Source of the DNA: an uncultured Gammaproteobacteria bacterium
GTDB taxonomy: Bacteria > Pseudomonadota > Gammaproteobacteria > CAKMZV01
Reading direction: 5' to 3'
Length of the DNA: 44,893 bases
Assembly: GCA_929200535.1 (NCBI GenBank)
Contig: CAKMZV010000019.1
Span: 1 to 44,893, forward strand
The notes below the pieces were generated by a model that ran no database searches, had not been told where the DNA came from, and worked only from the letters and a program-made list of their open reading frames with translations. Position 1 is the stretch's first letter. Each line of letters starts with the position of its first letter. A program made the translations under genes and the position numbers. This document shows, piece by piece, positions 35,963 to 44,670 of the stretch.

Positions 35963-36880
35963 ATGTCTGAAGACGAAGCACAACCCTCGTCATTTCGCTG
36001 TGGCTTTGTTGCCCTTATTGGTCGCCCGAACGTTGGCAAGTCGAGTTTAATGAATCGACTCATTAAGCAAAAAGTTAGCATTGTTAGCTCTAAACCGCAA
36101 ACAACCAGAAATCGTATTCACGGTATTTTGACTAATAAAGATACTCAATTTATCTTTATTGATACCCCGGGGCTACATAATTCTTACAGCAAATATCAAT
36201 CGACTAAGCAACTGCATCATAGTATGAACAAAGCCTCCGTAGGCTCGTTAAAAGATGCGGATGTGATTATTTTTATGGTCGATGCCTGCCACTGGACAAA
36301 AACGGATGATTATGTGACTCAAGTGCTTTGCAAACAATCAAATTTACCACCAGTATTATTAGCCTTAAATAAAATAGATAAAATTGCCAACCGCTTAGAA
36401 TTATTGCCAATTATTGAGCAATTTCAACAGCGTGGGCAATGGCAAGAAATTATCCCCATATCGGCACTCAAAGACGATAACACAGAAAATTTATTAGCAG
36501 CCCTCAAAAAATATTTACCCGAGCAAGAGGCAATCTATGAAGAAGATATGATTACCGATAGAAGTATGCGTTTTATGGCAGCAGAAATTATCAGAGAGCA
36601 ATTAACCAAGCAATTAAATCAAGAATTGCCCTACGGGGTATCGATTGATATTCAACGTTTTGATGAGAGCGAACAAGAGATAAGGATTGAAGCAACCATT
36701 TTTACCGAAAGAAAAGGGCAAAAAGCGATTGTGATTGGAGCCAAAGGCGAATCAATTAAACGCATAGGCATAGCGGCACGCTTAGGCATTGAAAAAAGTT
36801 TTGACAAAAAAACCCACCTAAATTTATGGGTCAAAGTCCGCCGACATCAACAATGGGATAACGATATTGAAAATTTATGA
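35963..36880 (+). CDS. era: GTPase Era
   Basis: Era binds the 3' end of 16S rRNA and is needed for small-subunit maturation. The 305-residue protein has P-loop GRPNVGKS (20-27), the switch region KPQTTRNRIHGI, G3 DTPGLH, G4 NKIDKI, and a C-terminal KH domain with IVIGAKGESIKRIGIAARLG. The start MSEDEAQPSSFRCGFVALIG gives a short variable lead, as is common. Its TGA stop overlaps the sulP start (ATGA), so the two are coupled. In most relatives recO follows directly; here sulP is inserted between them, and rnc is not upstream. Confidence 0.96.
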   Translation: MSEDEAQPSSFRCGFVALIGRPNVGKSSLMNRLIKQKVSIVSSKPQTTRNRIHGILTNKDTQFIFIDTPGLHNSYSKYQSTKQLHHSMNKASVGSLKDADVIIFMVDACHWTKTDDYVTQVLCKQSNLPPVLLALNKIDKIANRLELLPIIEQFQQRGQWQEIIPISALKDDNTENLLAALKKYLPEQEAIYEEDMITDRSMRFMAAEIIREQLTKQLNQELPYGVSIDIQRFDESEQEIRIEATIFTERKGQKAIVIGAKGESIKRIGIAARLGIEKSFDKKTHLNLWVKVRRHQQWDNDIENL

Positions 36881-38505
36881 CTGAATTTATTACCAAGCAA
36901 ATACACAACACCAAAAATGATATTTTATCAGGCATCACCGTTGCCTTAGCCTTAGTGCCAGAGGCTGTTGCCTTTGCTTTTGTGGCTGGAGTGGACCCGC
37001 TGGTGGGGCTGTATGCGGCTTTTATGGTGGGGTTAATTACCGCAGTCTTTGGTGGCAGACCGGGGATGATTTCTGGGGCAACGGGAGCCCTCGCGGTTGT
37101 GATGGTCTCGCTGGTTAGTGAGGGTAATGCAATGGGTGAAGCAGGAGAAAATCTGGGCTTATATTACTTATTTTTAACGGTGATATTGATGGGTTTTATC
37201 CAAATGTTTGCAGGGATTTTGAAATTAGGCAAGTTTGTGCGTTTAATTCCCCACCCTGTAATGATGGGGTTTGTTAACGGCTTAGCCATTGTGATTTTTT
37301 TATCACAATTAGATATGTTTAGCACAACGATTAACGGAGAAAAATCGTGGTTAGAAGGGGAAAAGCTATGGCTAATGATGGCTCTCGTTGGTTTGACAAT
37401 GTTGATAATGTGGGGCTTGCCAAAATTAAAAGCGACCAAAAAATTGCCTGAGGCGTTAATCGCTATTTTGGTTGTTTCTGCCATTGTTATTTTCTCCAAT
37501 TTAGACGTAGCAACAGTTGGCTCCTTTATTAGAGATGGCGGTGGTGAGGGCTTAAAAGGTGGGCTACCTATGCCAGTATTAGAAACTTTTTCTAAAATTC
37601 CGTTAGACTTAGAAACGCTAACATTTATTTTCCCCTATGCCTTAATCTTGGCAGCCATTGGTTTAATCGAATCTTTAATGACCTTAAACCTTATTGATGA
37701 GCTTACTGAAACCCGTGGGCACTCTAACAGAGAATGCGTTGCCCAAGGGGGAGCAAATATAGTTACTGGGCTATTTGGTGGAATGGGTGGTTGTGCGATG
37801 ATTGGGCAATCGATTATTAATATCAAAGGGGGTGGACGTGGGCGTTTATCGGGTATAGTCGCTGCTGTCACTTTATTACTCTTTATTCTTCTTGGCTCTG
37901 TGTATATTGAACAAGTACCAATTGCTGCCTTAGTAGGCGTTATGTTTATGGTGGTTGTGGGCACCTTTGCTTGGTCGAGTTTTCGGATTATGAACAAAAT
38001 CCCAAAAAGTGATTTATTTGTATTGGTTTTAGTTTCATCCCTAACGGTTATATTTGACTTAGCGATTGCGGTGATTACTGGAGTTATTGTGAGTGCCTTA
38101 GTATTTGCTTGGGAAAATGCCAAACGAATTCGCGCAAGAAAACGTTTCCGTGAAGATGGCACTAAAATTTACGAAATTTGGGGACCTTTATTTTTTGGCA
38201 GCATCTCCGCATTTAATGAGAAATTTGATGTCAAGAATGATCCTGATAGTGTGGAAATTGATTTTGTGGAAGCACGCATTTCTGATCATTCTGCCTTAGA
38301 AGCTATTTTTAACTTAGTTGAAAAATATGAGGCAGAAGGTAAAAAAATTGCCCTAAAGCATTTAAGTGAAGACTGTAAGATATTATTATACAAAGCCTCG
38401 CCAAAATTTCACCAAGTTATCATCGAAGCTATTGATGATCCACGCTATCATCTGGCTGCTGATCCAGAGAAATTTTCCAAGGCTCTGGGGACGTATAAAT
38501 TTTAA
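36877..38505 (+). CDS. SulP-family anion transporter with STAS domain
   Basis: A 542-residue inner-membrane transporter. The first 420 residues carry the SulP core with 10-14 spans, including ITVALALVPEAVAFAFVAGV, GLYAAFMVGLITAVFGGRPG and MISGATGALAVVMVSL, the last typical of the anion-binding region, and GLFGGMGGCAMIGQSIINIK. The C-terminal 120 residues form a STAS domain (KIYEIWGPLFFGSISAFNEK, then VEARISDHSALEAIFNLVEK). Substrates in the family range from sulfate to bicarbonate and cannot be read off here. It overlaps era by four bases and interrupts the ancestral era-recO pair. Confidence 0.92.
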   Translation: MTEFITKQIHNTKNDILSGITVALALVPEAVAFAFVAGVDPLVGLYAAFMVGLITAVFGGRPGMISGATGALAVVMVSLVSEGNAMGEAGENLGLYYLFLTVILMGFIQMFAGILKLGKFVRLIPHPVMMGFVNGLAIVIFLSQLDMFSTTINGEKSWLEGEKLWLMMALVGLTMLIMWGLPKLKATKKLPEALIAILVVSAIVIFSNLDVATVGSFIRDGGGEGLKGGLPMPVLETFSKIPLDLETLTFIFPYALILAAIGLIESLMTLNLIDELTETRGHSNRECVAQGGANIVTGLFGGMGGCAMIGQSIINIKGGGRGRLSGIVAAVTLLLFILLGSVYIEQVPIAALVGVMFMVVVGTFAWSSFRIMNKIPKSDLFVLVLVSSLTVIFDLAIAVITGVIVSALVFAWENAKRIRARKRFREDGTKIYEIWGPLFFGSISAFNEKFDVKNDPDSVEIDFVEARISDHSALEAIFNLVEKYEAEGKKIALKHLSEDCKILLYKASPKFHQVIIEAIDDPRYHLAADPEKFSKALGTYKF

Positions 38506-38519
38506 GAGTGGCTATAAAA

Positions 38520-38577
38520 TTCCCCTCCCGTGTGTTTTCACCCGTGGAGGGGCGCCACAAAGTGGCAGGGTGGTTTT
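38520..38577. repeat. Double-hairpin repeat between sulP and recO
   Basis: CCCCTCC (38522-38528) pairs with GGAGGGG (38546-38552), and GCCAC (38554-38558) pairs with GTGGC (38562-38566). The same two hairpins, in reverse orientation, are present at 44671-44714, so this is a dispersed repeat. The trailing GGGTGGTTTTT could give weak termination after sulP. Confidence 0.65.
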
Positions 38578-38593
38578 TAATTCGTCTTACGCT

Positions 38594-39361
38594 ATGACAG
38601 AAATACAATCGGAAGCAATAATGCTTAAAAAACAAGTCTTTAGAGAACAAGACTTGTTTGTCGATTTATTGCTCCAAAAAAAAGGATTGATTAAGGCAAT
38701 TGCCTTTGGGGCAGCCAGTAATCGTTCTTCACGTGGGCGTCGTTGTCAGCCTTTTAAGCGGCTATCTATTTACCTTAAAAAAACCAAACATAATGCCTCG
38801 CAAAAAGAAAGCTATAGCATTTTAGAAATTAACGAACTGGCAGAAGGAGAACTACTATCCACAGCACAAATAGCCTCATCAACTCATACGACTATAACTG
38901 ACACCATTTTTGCCTGTGCAAATTACATTAACGAATGCTACCTTCACCTCGCTGCACAATTTGAAAAACCAAAACGAGCCTATAACTTATATGTGCAAAC
39001 CGTACAGCAACTCACTCAAGCACAAGATATGTTGCACATAAACCAAATACTGCGATATTTTGAACTGGAAATTTTATGTTTTCTGGGCTATGATATTCGC
39101 CATAACCCCAAAGAAGATAAAACGGCACATTATTACTACGATTTACAAACCGGCTGGCAAAAAAGCAATGAGAGTACAGGCTTGCATTGGCAAAGCTGCC
39201 AAAATTTAGAGAACTTACAAGCCATAGACAAACAACAACTCCAATGCTTAAAACAACACAACCAAAGACTGCTAAACGAACTAAGCCATTTTAAAATCGA
39301 AGCCAGCAGAGACTGGCTCAAAAAACAACACCTCTCCACTCATTATTCAGCAACCCCGTAA
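38594..39361 (+). CDS. recO: DNA repair protein RecO
   Basis: RecO helps load RecA onto gaps coated with single-strand binding protein. From the ATG at 38594 it has 255 residues, the usual length: SEAIMLKKQVFREQDLFVDL and GLIKAIAFGAASNRSSRGRR form the N-terminal OB-fold region, followed by the helical domain with NQILRYFELEILCFLGYDI. The open frame extends 76 codons further upstream, but that part crosses the double-hairpin repeat and the end of sulP and has no RecO similarity. It follows sulP in the former era operon. The cysteine zinc site seen in some RecO proteins is not present. Confidence 0.92.
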   Translation: MTEIQSEAIMLKKQVFREQDLFVDLLLQKKGLIKAIAFGAASNRSSRGRRCQPFKRLSIYLKKTKHNASQKESYSILEINELAEGELLSTAQIASSTHTTITDTIFACANYINECYLHLAAQFEKPKRAYNLYVQTVQQLTQAQDMLHINQILRYFELEILCFLGYDIRHNPKEDKTAHYYYDLQTGWQKSNESTGLHWQSCQNLENLQAIDKQQLQCLKQHNQRLLNELSHFKIEASRDWLKKQHLSTHYSATP

Positions 39362-39377
39362 AGACAACGTCTCTATT

Positions 39378-40517
39378 TCATATCACAAAATTTAAAAAAT
39401 TATCTTTATTGATACATTCAAAAGAGGCTTGTTCATTGGCGTAGGTTTGTATCCAAGTTTTTGGTGCTTTGGCGGTTTTATTGTATTTAAATTCATAACC
39501 GTATAACCTTCCGCCATATTCTTCAATATAGTCAAGCTCTGCACCTGTGTAGGTTCTCCAGAAGTATTGATTGCAATGATGTCTGAGATATTTGTTTCTT
39601 TTTAATTTTTCTATAAGCAGAAAATTTTCCCATAATGCTGCTACGTCATTTCTGCTATTGAGATAATTGAAATTACCTATAACGGCATTTCTTACCCCCA
39701 AATCGTAGAAATAAATTTTCGGTTTTTTATTGACTTCTTTTCGCAGATTTCTACTAAAACCTCGAAGCGTAAATAATACAAAAGATTGTTCTAACAGGTC
39801 AATATAGCGAGCAATCGTTTCTTTTCTCAGCCCAAGAGTGCTTCCAAGCTCAGAAAAAGAAACTTCTGAACCCACCTGAAAGGCAAGAAGCCTGAGCAAA
39901 TCCCTAAGTTTTCTGTGATAATGAATATTCTCAATTTCCAGAATATCTTTATAGAGATAATCTTCGGTGAGCTCAGATATGTAATCTATTCGTTCTTTAT
40001 TTCCTTCTATGTTGAAGATGTGAGGATAGGAACCGAAAATCAACCGCTCTTCTAAATTTTCCATTACTTCCAAGGGCGTGTAATCTTTTTGTAGCTCTAA
40101 TAATGAAATGGGATACAGGGTAAATTGCTTTTTTCTTCCCGTAAGAGGCTCTTTGATTGAGCTGGAAAGATCAAGCGATGATGAGCCAGTAACAATAATT
40201 TTTAGCTGTGGCATATTATCGTAGAGTATTTTGAGATTCACTCCTATCTCTGGAATGCGTTGTGCCTCATCGATAAATAAAATATCAATTCCTTGGAGGA
40301 GGGCTTGTAATTTACTCAATTCTCTACTGGAAATATCTGTATGGTTGCCAAGCCTATCGCCGTTGAGCCTAAAAACTTTTCCATCCATTTTTTTGAGAAC
40401 CGTCTCAACAAGAGTGGTCTTACCGACTTGTCTTGCTCCGTAGAGAATAACAATTTTAGGGCTCTCTTTTGAAAGCTCTTGTTTGATTTGATTTTGTATG
40501 ACTCTATTGACAATCAT
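39378..40517 (-). CDS. AAA ATPase with DUF4143 domain
   Basis: A 379-residue ATPase of a family that is common and mobile in bacteria and archaea but has no settled function. It has Walker A GARQVGKT (27-34), Walker B LFIDEAQRIPE (D83, E84), sensor IIVTGSSSLDL, then a winged-helix-like segment (RKETIARYIDLLEQSFVLFT) and a C-terminal domain with ELDYIEEYGGRLYGYEFKYN, whose D-E-K spacing resembles a PD-(D/E)XK nuclease fold. It reads against recO and pdxJ and separates them, so it was probably inserted into the ancestral recO-pdxJ unit. No partner toxin or antitoxin gene is adjacent. Confidence 0.88.
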   Translation of the reverse strand: MIVNRVIQNQIKQELSKESPKIVILYGARQVGKTTLVETVLKKMDGKVFRLNGDRLGNHTDISSRELSKLQALLQGIDILFIDEAQRIPEIGVNLKILYDNMPQLKIIVTGSSSLDLSSSIKEPLTGRKKQFTLYPISLLELQKDYTPLEVMENLEERLIFGSYPHIFNIEGNKERIDYISELTEDYLYKDILEIENIHYHRKLRDLLRLLAFQVGSEVSFSELGSTLGLRKETIARYIDLLEQSFVLFTLRGFSRNLRKEVNKKPKIYFYDLGVRNAVIGNFNYLNSRNDVAALWENFLLIEKLKRNKYLRHHCNQYFWRTYTGAELDYIEEYGGRLYGYEFKYNKTAKAPKTWIQTYANEQASFECINKDNFLNFVI

Positions 40518-40665
40518 AAAATAACAACAGTAATTTTTTAAATCAGGAATAAGGCGTATTAACTATCCGAATTAGCGTTAATATGGATAATATTATAGCT
40601 TTATTCACGCAAAAAATAAAGTTTTAGTTTTAAGCAAGATGTGTATTTAATAGAGATAGACTCTT
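40518..40665. other. Gap between the DUF4143 ATPase gene and element B2
   Basis: A 148-base AT-rich stretch that should contain the ATPase promoter on the minus strand. I see CTATCCGAATTAGCGTTAAT, with no clear operator, RNA or coding signal. Confidence 0.3.
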
Positions 40666-40826
40666 GAGACTATTGCATTAGGCTATGGAAGGACAAGTAG
40701 GCAGAAAAAAAACTCATAATCAAGGCGTCAATTGCAGTCAATACGTCCGTCTTAACAAAATTGACAACACAGATTATGGGATTTTTTTCAAGTACGACTC
40801 CTTTCATAGCCTAATGCAATAGTCTT
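40666..40826. mobile_element. Type B palindromic mini-element (copy B2)
   Basis: A 161-bp palindrome with tips GAGACTATTGCATTAGGCTA and CATAGCCTAATGCAATAGTC. The stem GTCAATT (40727-40733) pairs with AATTGAC (40759-40765) around a loop containing AATACGTCCGTCTT. It is in the opposite orientation to B1 and lies between the ATPase gene and pdxJ. Confidence 0.87.
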
Positions 40827-40934
40827 GTATTATAAAAAATATTTTTTCCCACTTAGATGTATGATAATTAGTCATAGTAAAATTATTATAGTTACGTCTC
40901 CTAAATCTCTTCAAATCATTTCAATAAAAAATAG
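40827..40934 (+). promoter_or_regulatory. Leader of pdxJ-acpS
   Basis: This 108-base AT-rich stretch must carry the pdxJ promoter because the gene before it is antisense. ATTATTATAG near 40883-40892 could be a -10 region, but no convincing -35 is found. There is no strong Shine-Dalgarno site before the ATG. Confidence 0.3.
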
Positions 40935-41681
40935 ATGAGTTCTAAATCTAAAATCCGCCTTGGAGTCAATATTGATCATATAGCCACAGTTCGACAAGCA
41001 CGTGGCACGGATTATCCCAGCCCTTTAATGGCAGCCAAACTTGCCGAACAAGGCGGAGCGGATGGTATTACCTTGCATATTCGAGAAGATCGCCGACATA
41101 TCCAAGAACAGGATTTACATCAATTACGACAAGATTCTGCAACACGTTATATCAATTTAGAAATGGCTCTCACTGATGAAATGCTTGAAATGGCAATAAA
41201 ATATCGTCCACAAGCGTGTTGCATTGTGCCAGAAAAAAGAGAGGAACTGACTACCGAGGGAGGTTTAGATGTTGTCGGGTATTATAATAAAATAACACGC
41301 TTTGTGAATGAATTATCGGCACATCAAATTGAAGTATCACTTTTTATTGATCCTATTGAAGAGCAAATCAAAGCAGCACAGGAATGCGGTGCTCCTGTGA
41401 TTGAGTTGCACACTGGAGAATATAGTGAGTATTCTGTAGGAAGTGATTTATCGCATAAAGAATTAGAGCGTTTACAATCTTCCGTAGCGTATGCAGATAA
41501 TTTAGGATTAGTGGTAAATGCTGGACACGGGTTACATTATGAAAATGTACAACCCATTGCAAAAATCCCGCAAATAAACGAACTTAATATAGGGCATTCT
41601 ATTGTTGCAGAGGCATTAATGATTGGCTTTAAAGAGGCAGTGCAGAGAATGCACCAATTGATTATAACAGCGAGAACTTAG
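40935..41681 (+). CDS. pdxJ: Pyridoxine 5'-phosphate synthase
   Basis: PdxJ condenses 1-deoxyxylulose 5-phosphate with aminoacetone phosphate to make pyridoxine 5'-phosphate. The 248-residue TIM barrel shows GVNIDHIATVRQARGTDYPS, GADGITLHIREDRRHI, INLEMALTDEML, CCIVPEKREELTTEGGLDV, VSLFIDPIEEQIKAAQECGA, IELHTGEYS, and NAGHGLHYENV near the end. All substrate-binding motifs are present. acpS starts seven bases after it, the same order as in E. coli. Confidence 0.97.
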   Translation: MSSKSKIRLGVNIDHIATVRQARGTDYPSPLMAAKLAEQGGADGITLHIREDRRHIQEQDLHQLRQDSATRYINLEMALTDEMLEMAIKYRPQACCIVPEKREELTTEGGLDVVGYYNKITRFVNELSAHQIEVSLFIDPIEEQIKAAQECGAPVIELHTGEYSEYSVGSDLSHKELERLQSSVAYADNLGLVVNAGHGLHYENVQPIAKIPQINELNIGHSIVAEALMIGFKEAVQRMHQLIITART

Positions 41682-41688
41682 TTACACG

Positions 41689-42084
41689 ATGGTTTATGGC
41701 ATTGGTGTTGATTTAGTATCTATTGAGCGAATGCAAACCATTATACAAAAGCAGGAAGAGGCTTTTATTCAGCGTGTATTATCTGCTGAGGAGTGGCAAA
41801 CGTGGCAACACAAAGTTGAGGGCAAGGCAATGGACTATCAAGCTGCTAAACTGGCTAAATATTGGGCAGCTAAGGAGGCTACAAGCAAGGCTTTCGGCAC
41901 AGGTTTTGCACAAGGCATCGGTTGGAGAGATATTGGTTTACAATACAATGAGGCAGGAAAACCTTTTCTTGTTTATCAGGCAAAGGCTCAACGATTTATT
42001 ATTCAGCAAGGGATTATAGCAAGCCATATCTCTTTTAGTGACGAGCAGGCAATGGTTATAGCAGTCGTAATTTTAGAAAAATAA
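41689..42084 (+). CDS. acpS: Holo-[acyl-carrier-protein] synthase
   Basis: AcpS attaches 4'-phosphopantetheine from coenzyme A to acyl carrier protein. The 131-residue protein shows the metal-binding D8 in GIGVDLVSIERM, the conserved E63 in YWAAKEATSKAFGTGFAQGI, and HISFSDEQAMVIAVVILEK at the end. Length is typical. It follows pdxJ by seven bases and precedes a gene of unknown function by three. Confidence 0.95.
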   Translation: MVYGIGVDLVSIERMQTIIQKQEEAFIQRVLSAEEWQTWQHKVEGKAMDYQAAKLAKYWAAKEATSKAFGTGFAQGIGWRDIGLQYNEAGKPFLVYQAKAQRFIIQQGIIASHISFSDEQAMVIAVVILEK

Positions 42085-42087
42085 AGA

Positions 42088-42660
42088 ATGTCAGAAGAAA
42101 CAAAAGATCTAACAATAAGCTATGCGGATTTAGCTCAATTTCAATTTACTTATAGTTTTGAGGAAGATAGAATTCTTATTGAATTTCACACCACACAAAA
42201 GCAATCTTATAAAGCATGGATTAGCCGACTTTTTACGCATAAAGTATGGCCTGTGTTTATTCAAGTCTTACAACAGCAAGAGCAACAGCTTAACCCAATT
42301 TCTTTTGAAGCTAAAGAAAAACGACAAATTAGCGATCAACATATAGAAAAACACTTTGAGCATCAAGATAATGTCGTGCCACAAATTGAATTTTGGGGAG
42401 AAGAAACATCTGGGCTTGTACACACGTTACAAATTGAAGCTAAAGAATCTCAAATATTAAGTGTGAAACTTCTTGACAAGCAAGACAGAGGCGTGCTTAT
42501 TCATCTATCGTATTCATTATTTCAAGTTTTTTGCGGCTTGATTATCCAAACAGTAGAACATAGCCAATGGGAGCTTAATCTTGAGCATTCAGACTGGGTT
42601 GCAAACCTAACTGCTGATTCCAATCTCAATAATGAAATCACCAATCACACAATTAATTAA
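42088..42660 (+). CDS. Protein of unknown function after acpS
   Basis: I do not recognise this 190-residue protein. It is acidic and soluble, without signal peptide or membrane span. The pattern is of alternating strands (TYSFEEDRILIEFHT, PQIEFWGEE, QILSVKLLDKQDRGVLIHLS) with a Gln-rich helical segment (VFIQVLQQQEQQLNPISFEA). Trp-rich positions near 40-60 and 175 may be core residues. It starts three bases after acpS and probably shares that transcript. Its end is followed by an 80-base gap before the next gene. Confidence 0.72.
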   Translation: MSEETKDLTISYADLAQFQFTYSFEEDRILIEFHTTQKQSYKAWISRLFTHKVWPVFIQVLQQQEQQLNPISFEAKEKRQISDQHIEKHFEHQDNVVPQIEFWGEETSGLVHTLQIEAKESQILSVKLLDKQDRGVLIHLSYSLFQVFCGLIIQTVEHSQWELNLEHSDWVANLTADSNLNNEITNHTIN

Positions 42661-42740
42661 GAAAAACCCTCTATTATTAATGCGAACACACTCCAAAAGC
42701 AAATAATGACCGCCAATATCTTTAAAAATAGGAGAAAAAA

Positions 42741-43289
42741 ATGGTTTTAACTGAGACCCCAATTTGTGATTTTGGCTGGAAGCCAAACGACTTTAAATTA
42801 CTAAACATTGATGGTAATTATTTTTCACTGAGTGATTTACAAGGAGAAAATGGATTAGTTATTGTTTTTGCTTGTAACCACTGCCCGTATGTTATTGCAA
42901 TTCAAGATACTTTAATTAAGGATGCCCAAACCTTAGAAGAAATGGGAATAAATTTAGCATTAATTAATTCCAATGATGCCATCAAATACCCAGACGACTC
43001 CTATGAAAAAATGCAATTAACCGCACAACAAAAAAATTATCCATTCCCTTACTTATATGATGAAACTCAACAAGTTGCAAAAAGTTGGGGAGCAGTTTGC
43101 ACACCGGATTTTTTTGGTTTCAATCAAAATTTAGAATTACAATACCGAGGTCGGCTTGATTCATCAGGAAAAATTGGGGATCCAAATTCAAGACGTGATC
43201 TTGTCTTGGCAATGCAACAAATGATTGAAACAGGCAAAGGACCTGTTGAACAAATCCCGAGTATGGGCTGCTCCATTAAGTGGAAATAG
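42741..43289 (+). CDS. Thioredoxin-like/AhpC-TSA family redox protein
   Basis: A 182-residue thioredoxin-fold protein of the peroxiredoxin-like group. After FKLLNIDGNYFSLSDLQGEN comes the redox motif ACNHCPYV with C45 and C48 at thioredoxin spacing, then LALINSNDAIKYPDDSYEKM, YLYDETQQVAKSWGAVCTPD (a third cysteine and the cis-proline-like TPD), and YRGRLDSS. No signal peptide is visible, so it is likely cytosolic. This family is common and its members are usually labelled thioredoxin family proteins; the substrate is unknown. It has a good ribosome site, AGGAG at 42731-42735. The lipoprotein gene starts two bases after its stop. Confidence 0.88.
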   Translation: MVLTETPICDFGWKPNDFKLLNIDGNYFSLSDLQGENGLVIVFACNHCPYVIAIQDTLIKDAQTLEEMGINLALINSNDAIKYPDDSYEKMQLTAQQKNYPFPYLYDETQQVAKSWGAVCTPDFFGFNQNLELQYRGRLDSSGKIGDPNSRRDLVLAMQQMIETGKGPVEQIPSMGCSIKWK

Positions 43290-43291
43290 AA

Positions 43292-44599
43292 ATGTACTGC
43301 AATTTTCAAAAGCCATCTCTATCAATTTTTTTAACTGCTTTTTTAGTGGTTTTTTTACAGGCTTGCAATTCCGGTTCATCATCACCTATGAAAAATAACT
43401 TGAATAGCACTGATTTGTCAGATGTTTATTTCTATAAATCCTCTGCTCCACTGAACTCCACTCTAACTGAATGCATTCAAAGTAAAGAGATTGAAGATTC
43501 GTGTACTCTTGAACGCTTACCCCTAATTGGAATGGAAATGGAAAGGGTTACTACACAAAGCGTGCTTAATCGCCTTGTAGTGTCGCATAATTGGATGGGA
43601 AAACGTTTTGAGCAAGTTTTAAACTTTATCCCTAATGACCTCTTACAATTATTTCAATCAGTAACTATGGTGGCTATTGATGATGATATTCGTCCCTCAT
43701 TTTATTGGACAATGACTGGTGCTATTTATTTAGATCCAGCCTACCTTTGGTTGAGTAATGAAGAGAAAGCTACGATTAATAAAAAAGAAGATTATCGTTC
43801 TAATTTTGGATCTGAACTTCCTTACTCATTTGCTTGGCGATACGTCAATCCATTAAGTGAAAAATATGCTTATGCTTTCTACAACTTAAATGATACAAGA
43901 ACCCGTACTTTTAGTGATATAACACTAAACATAACCAGGCTACTTTATCATGAACTTGCTCATGCCAATGATTTTTTCCCTAAGGAGCGTTTTGCTCATC
44001 TTAAAAATACGACACAAGGGCAAGGGATTGTGTTTATTGCTGATAATATAAAAGAGTGGAGATTATCAAATGAAATTCCGCACCTAACTGAAAAAACTAT
44101 GTTTGACCTTGCTAATACTGTTTATGGTGGGTCAAAAGCAACAACTCAACAAAAAGAAGATACGGCTGATAATGTGGGTCTTCTATTTCATGGGGATCAC
44201 TCCAATAATCTTTATTCTTATGTTACTCAGTATGAAGACTTTGCGATGTTAACAGAAGCTGTTATGATGAAATATCATTACAATGTAGAAATGGAGGTTG
44301 GTTTTGTCTCTATTCCAAAAAAAACGCCTTCATTATGCAATGATTATATAGTCGGTTGGGGAAGTCGTAATCGTATTGGCAATAATTCAGTTAAAAATCG
44401 TGCTATCAATGTTACGAATCTATTATTTCCCTCATTGGCATTGACTACATTTTACAATAATATAGAGGATGAAACGTTTATGCGTAAAAATGAAGGGTGG
44501 TGTTCAAACCTTTCAAGAAGCGGGGATGTTGTCCGCTCATCTAAGAATAATTTATCATTATTTACCCCTCTTCGTATCGATGATTTTTTGCCACCATAA
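43292..44599 (+). CDS. Lipoprotein with a zinc metallopeptidase motif
   Basis: From the ATG at 43292 (a GTG at 43280 is less likely) the product has 435 residues. It begins with a lipoprotein signal, MYCNFQKPSLSIFLTAFLVV and LQAC, with the lipidated Cys at residue 25. HELAHANDF gives an HExxH zinc site (H220, E221, H224). About 90 residues later YEDFAMLTEAVMM supplies the E315-D-F-A block that serves as the third ligand region in many zincins. I know no named family for the whole chain. It is probably anchored in the outer or inner membrane facing the periplasm, with substrate unknown. It is coupled in position to the thioredoxin-like gene, and the repeats at the window end follow its stop. 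Confidence 0.82.
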   Translation: MYCNFQKPSLSIFLTAFLVVFLQACNSGSSSPMKNNLNSTDLSDVYFYKSSAPLNSTLTECIQSKEIEDSCTLERLPLIGMEMERVTTQSVLNRLVVSHNWMGKRFEQVLNFIPNDLLQLFQSVTMVAIDDDIRPSFYWTMTGAIYLDPAYLWLSNEEKATINKKEDYRSNFGSELPYSFAWRYVNPLSEKYAYAFYNLNDTRTRTFSDITLNITRLLYHELAHANDFFPKERFAHLKNTTQGQGIVFIADNIKEWRLSNEIPHLTEKTMFDLANTVYGGSKATTQQKEDTADNVGLLFHGDHSNNLYSYVTQYEDFAMLTEAVMMKYHYNVEMEVGFVSIPKKTPSLCNDYIVGWGSRNRIGNNSVKNRAINVTNLLFPSLALTTFYNNIEDETFMRKNEGWCSNLSRSGDVVRSSKNNLSLFTPLRIDDFLPP

Positions 44600-44670
44600 G
44601 TGTTAATGGTTAGTTGTTAATGGTTAGTTGTTAATGGTTAATGGTTCCCACGCTCCTGGGTGAAAAAAAG
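44600..44670. repeat. TTAATGGTTAGTTG tandem repeats and half palindrome
   Basis: Two to three tandem units of GTTAATGGTTAGTT lie directly after the lipoprotein stop, followed by GGTTCCCACGCTCCTGGGTG, the left half of the palindrome found complete at 104-151. No coding signal. Confidence 0.65.

Noticed and set aside
38366-38593. A 76-codon N-terminal extension of RecO
   Set aside because: It runs through the end of sulP in another frame and through the double-hairpin repeat. RecO similarity begins at MTEIQSEAIMLKK.
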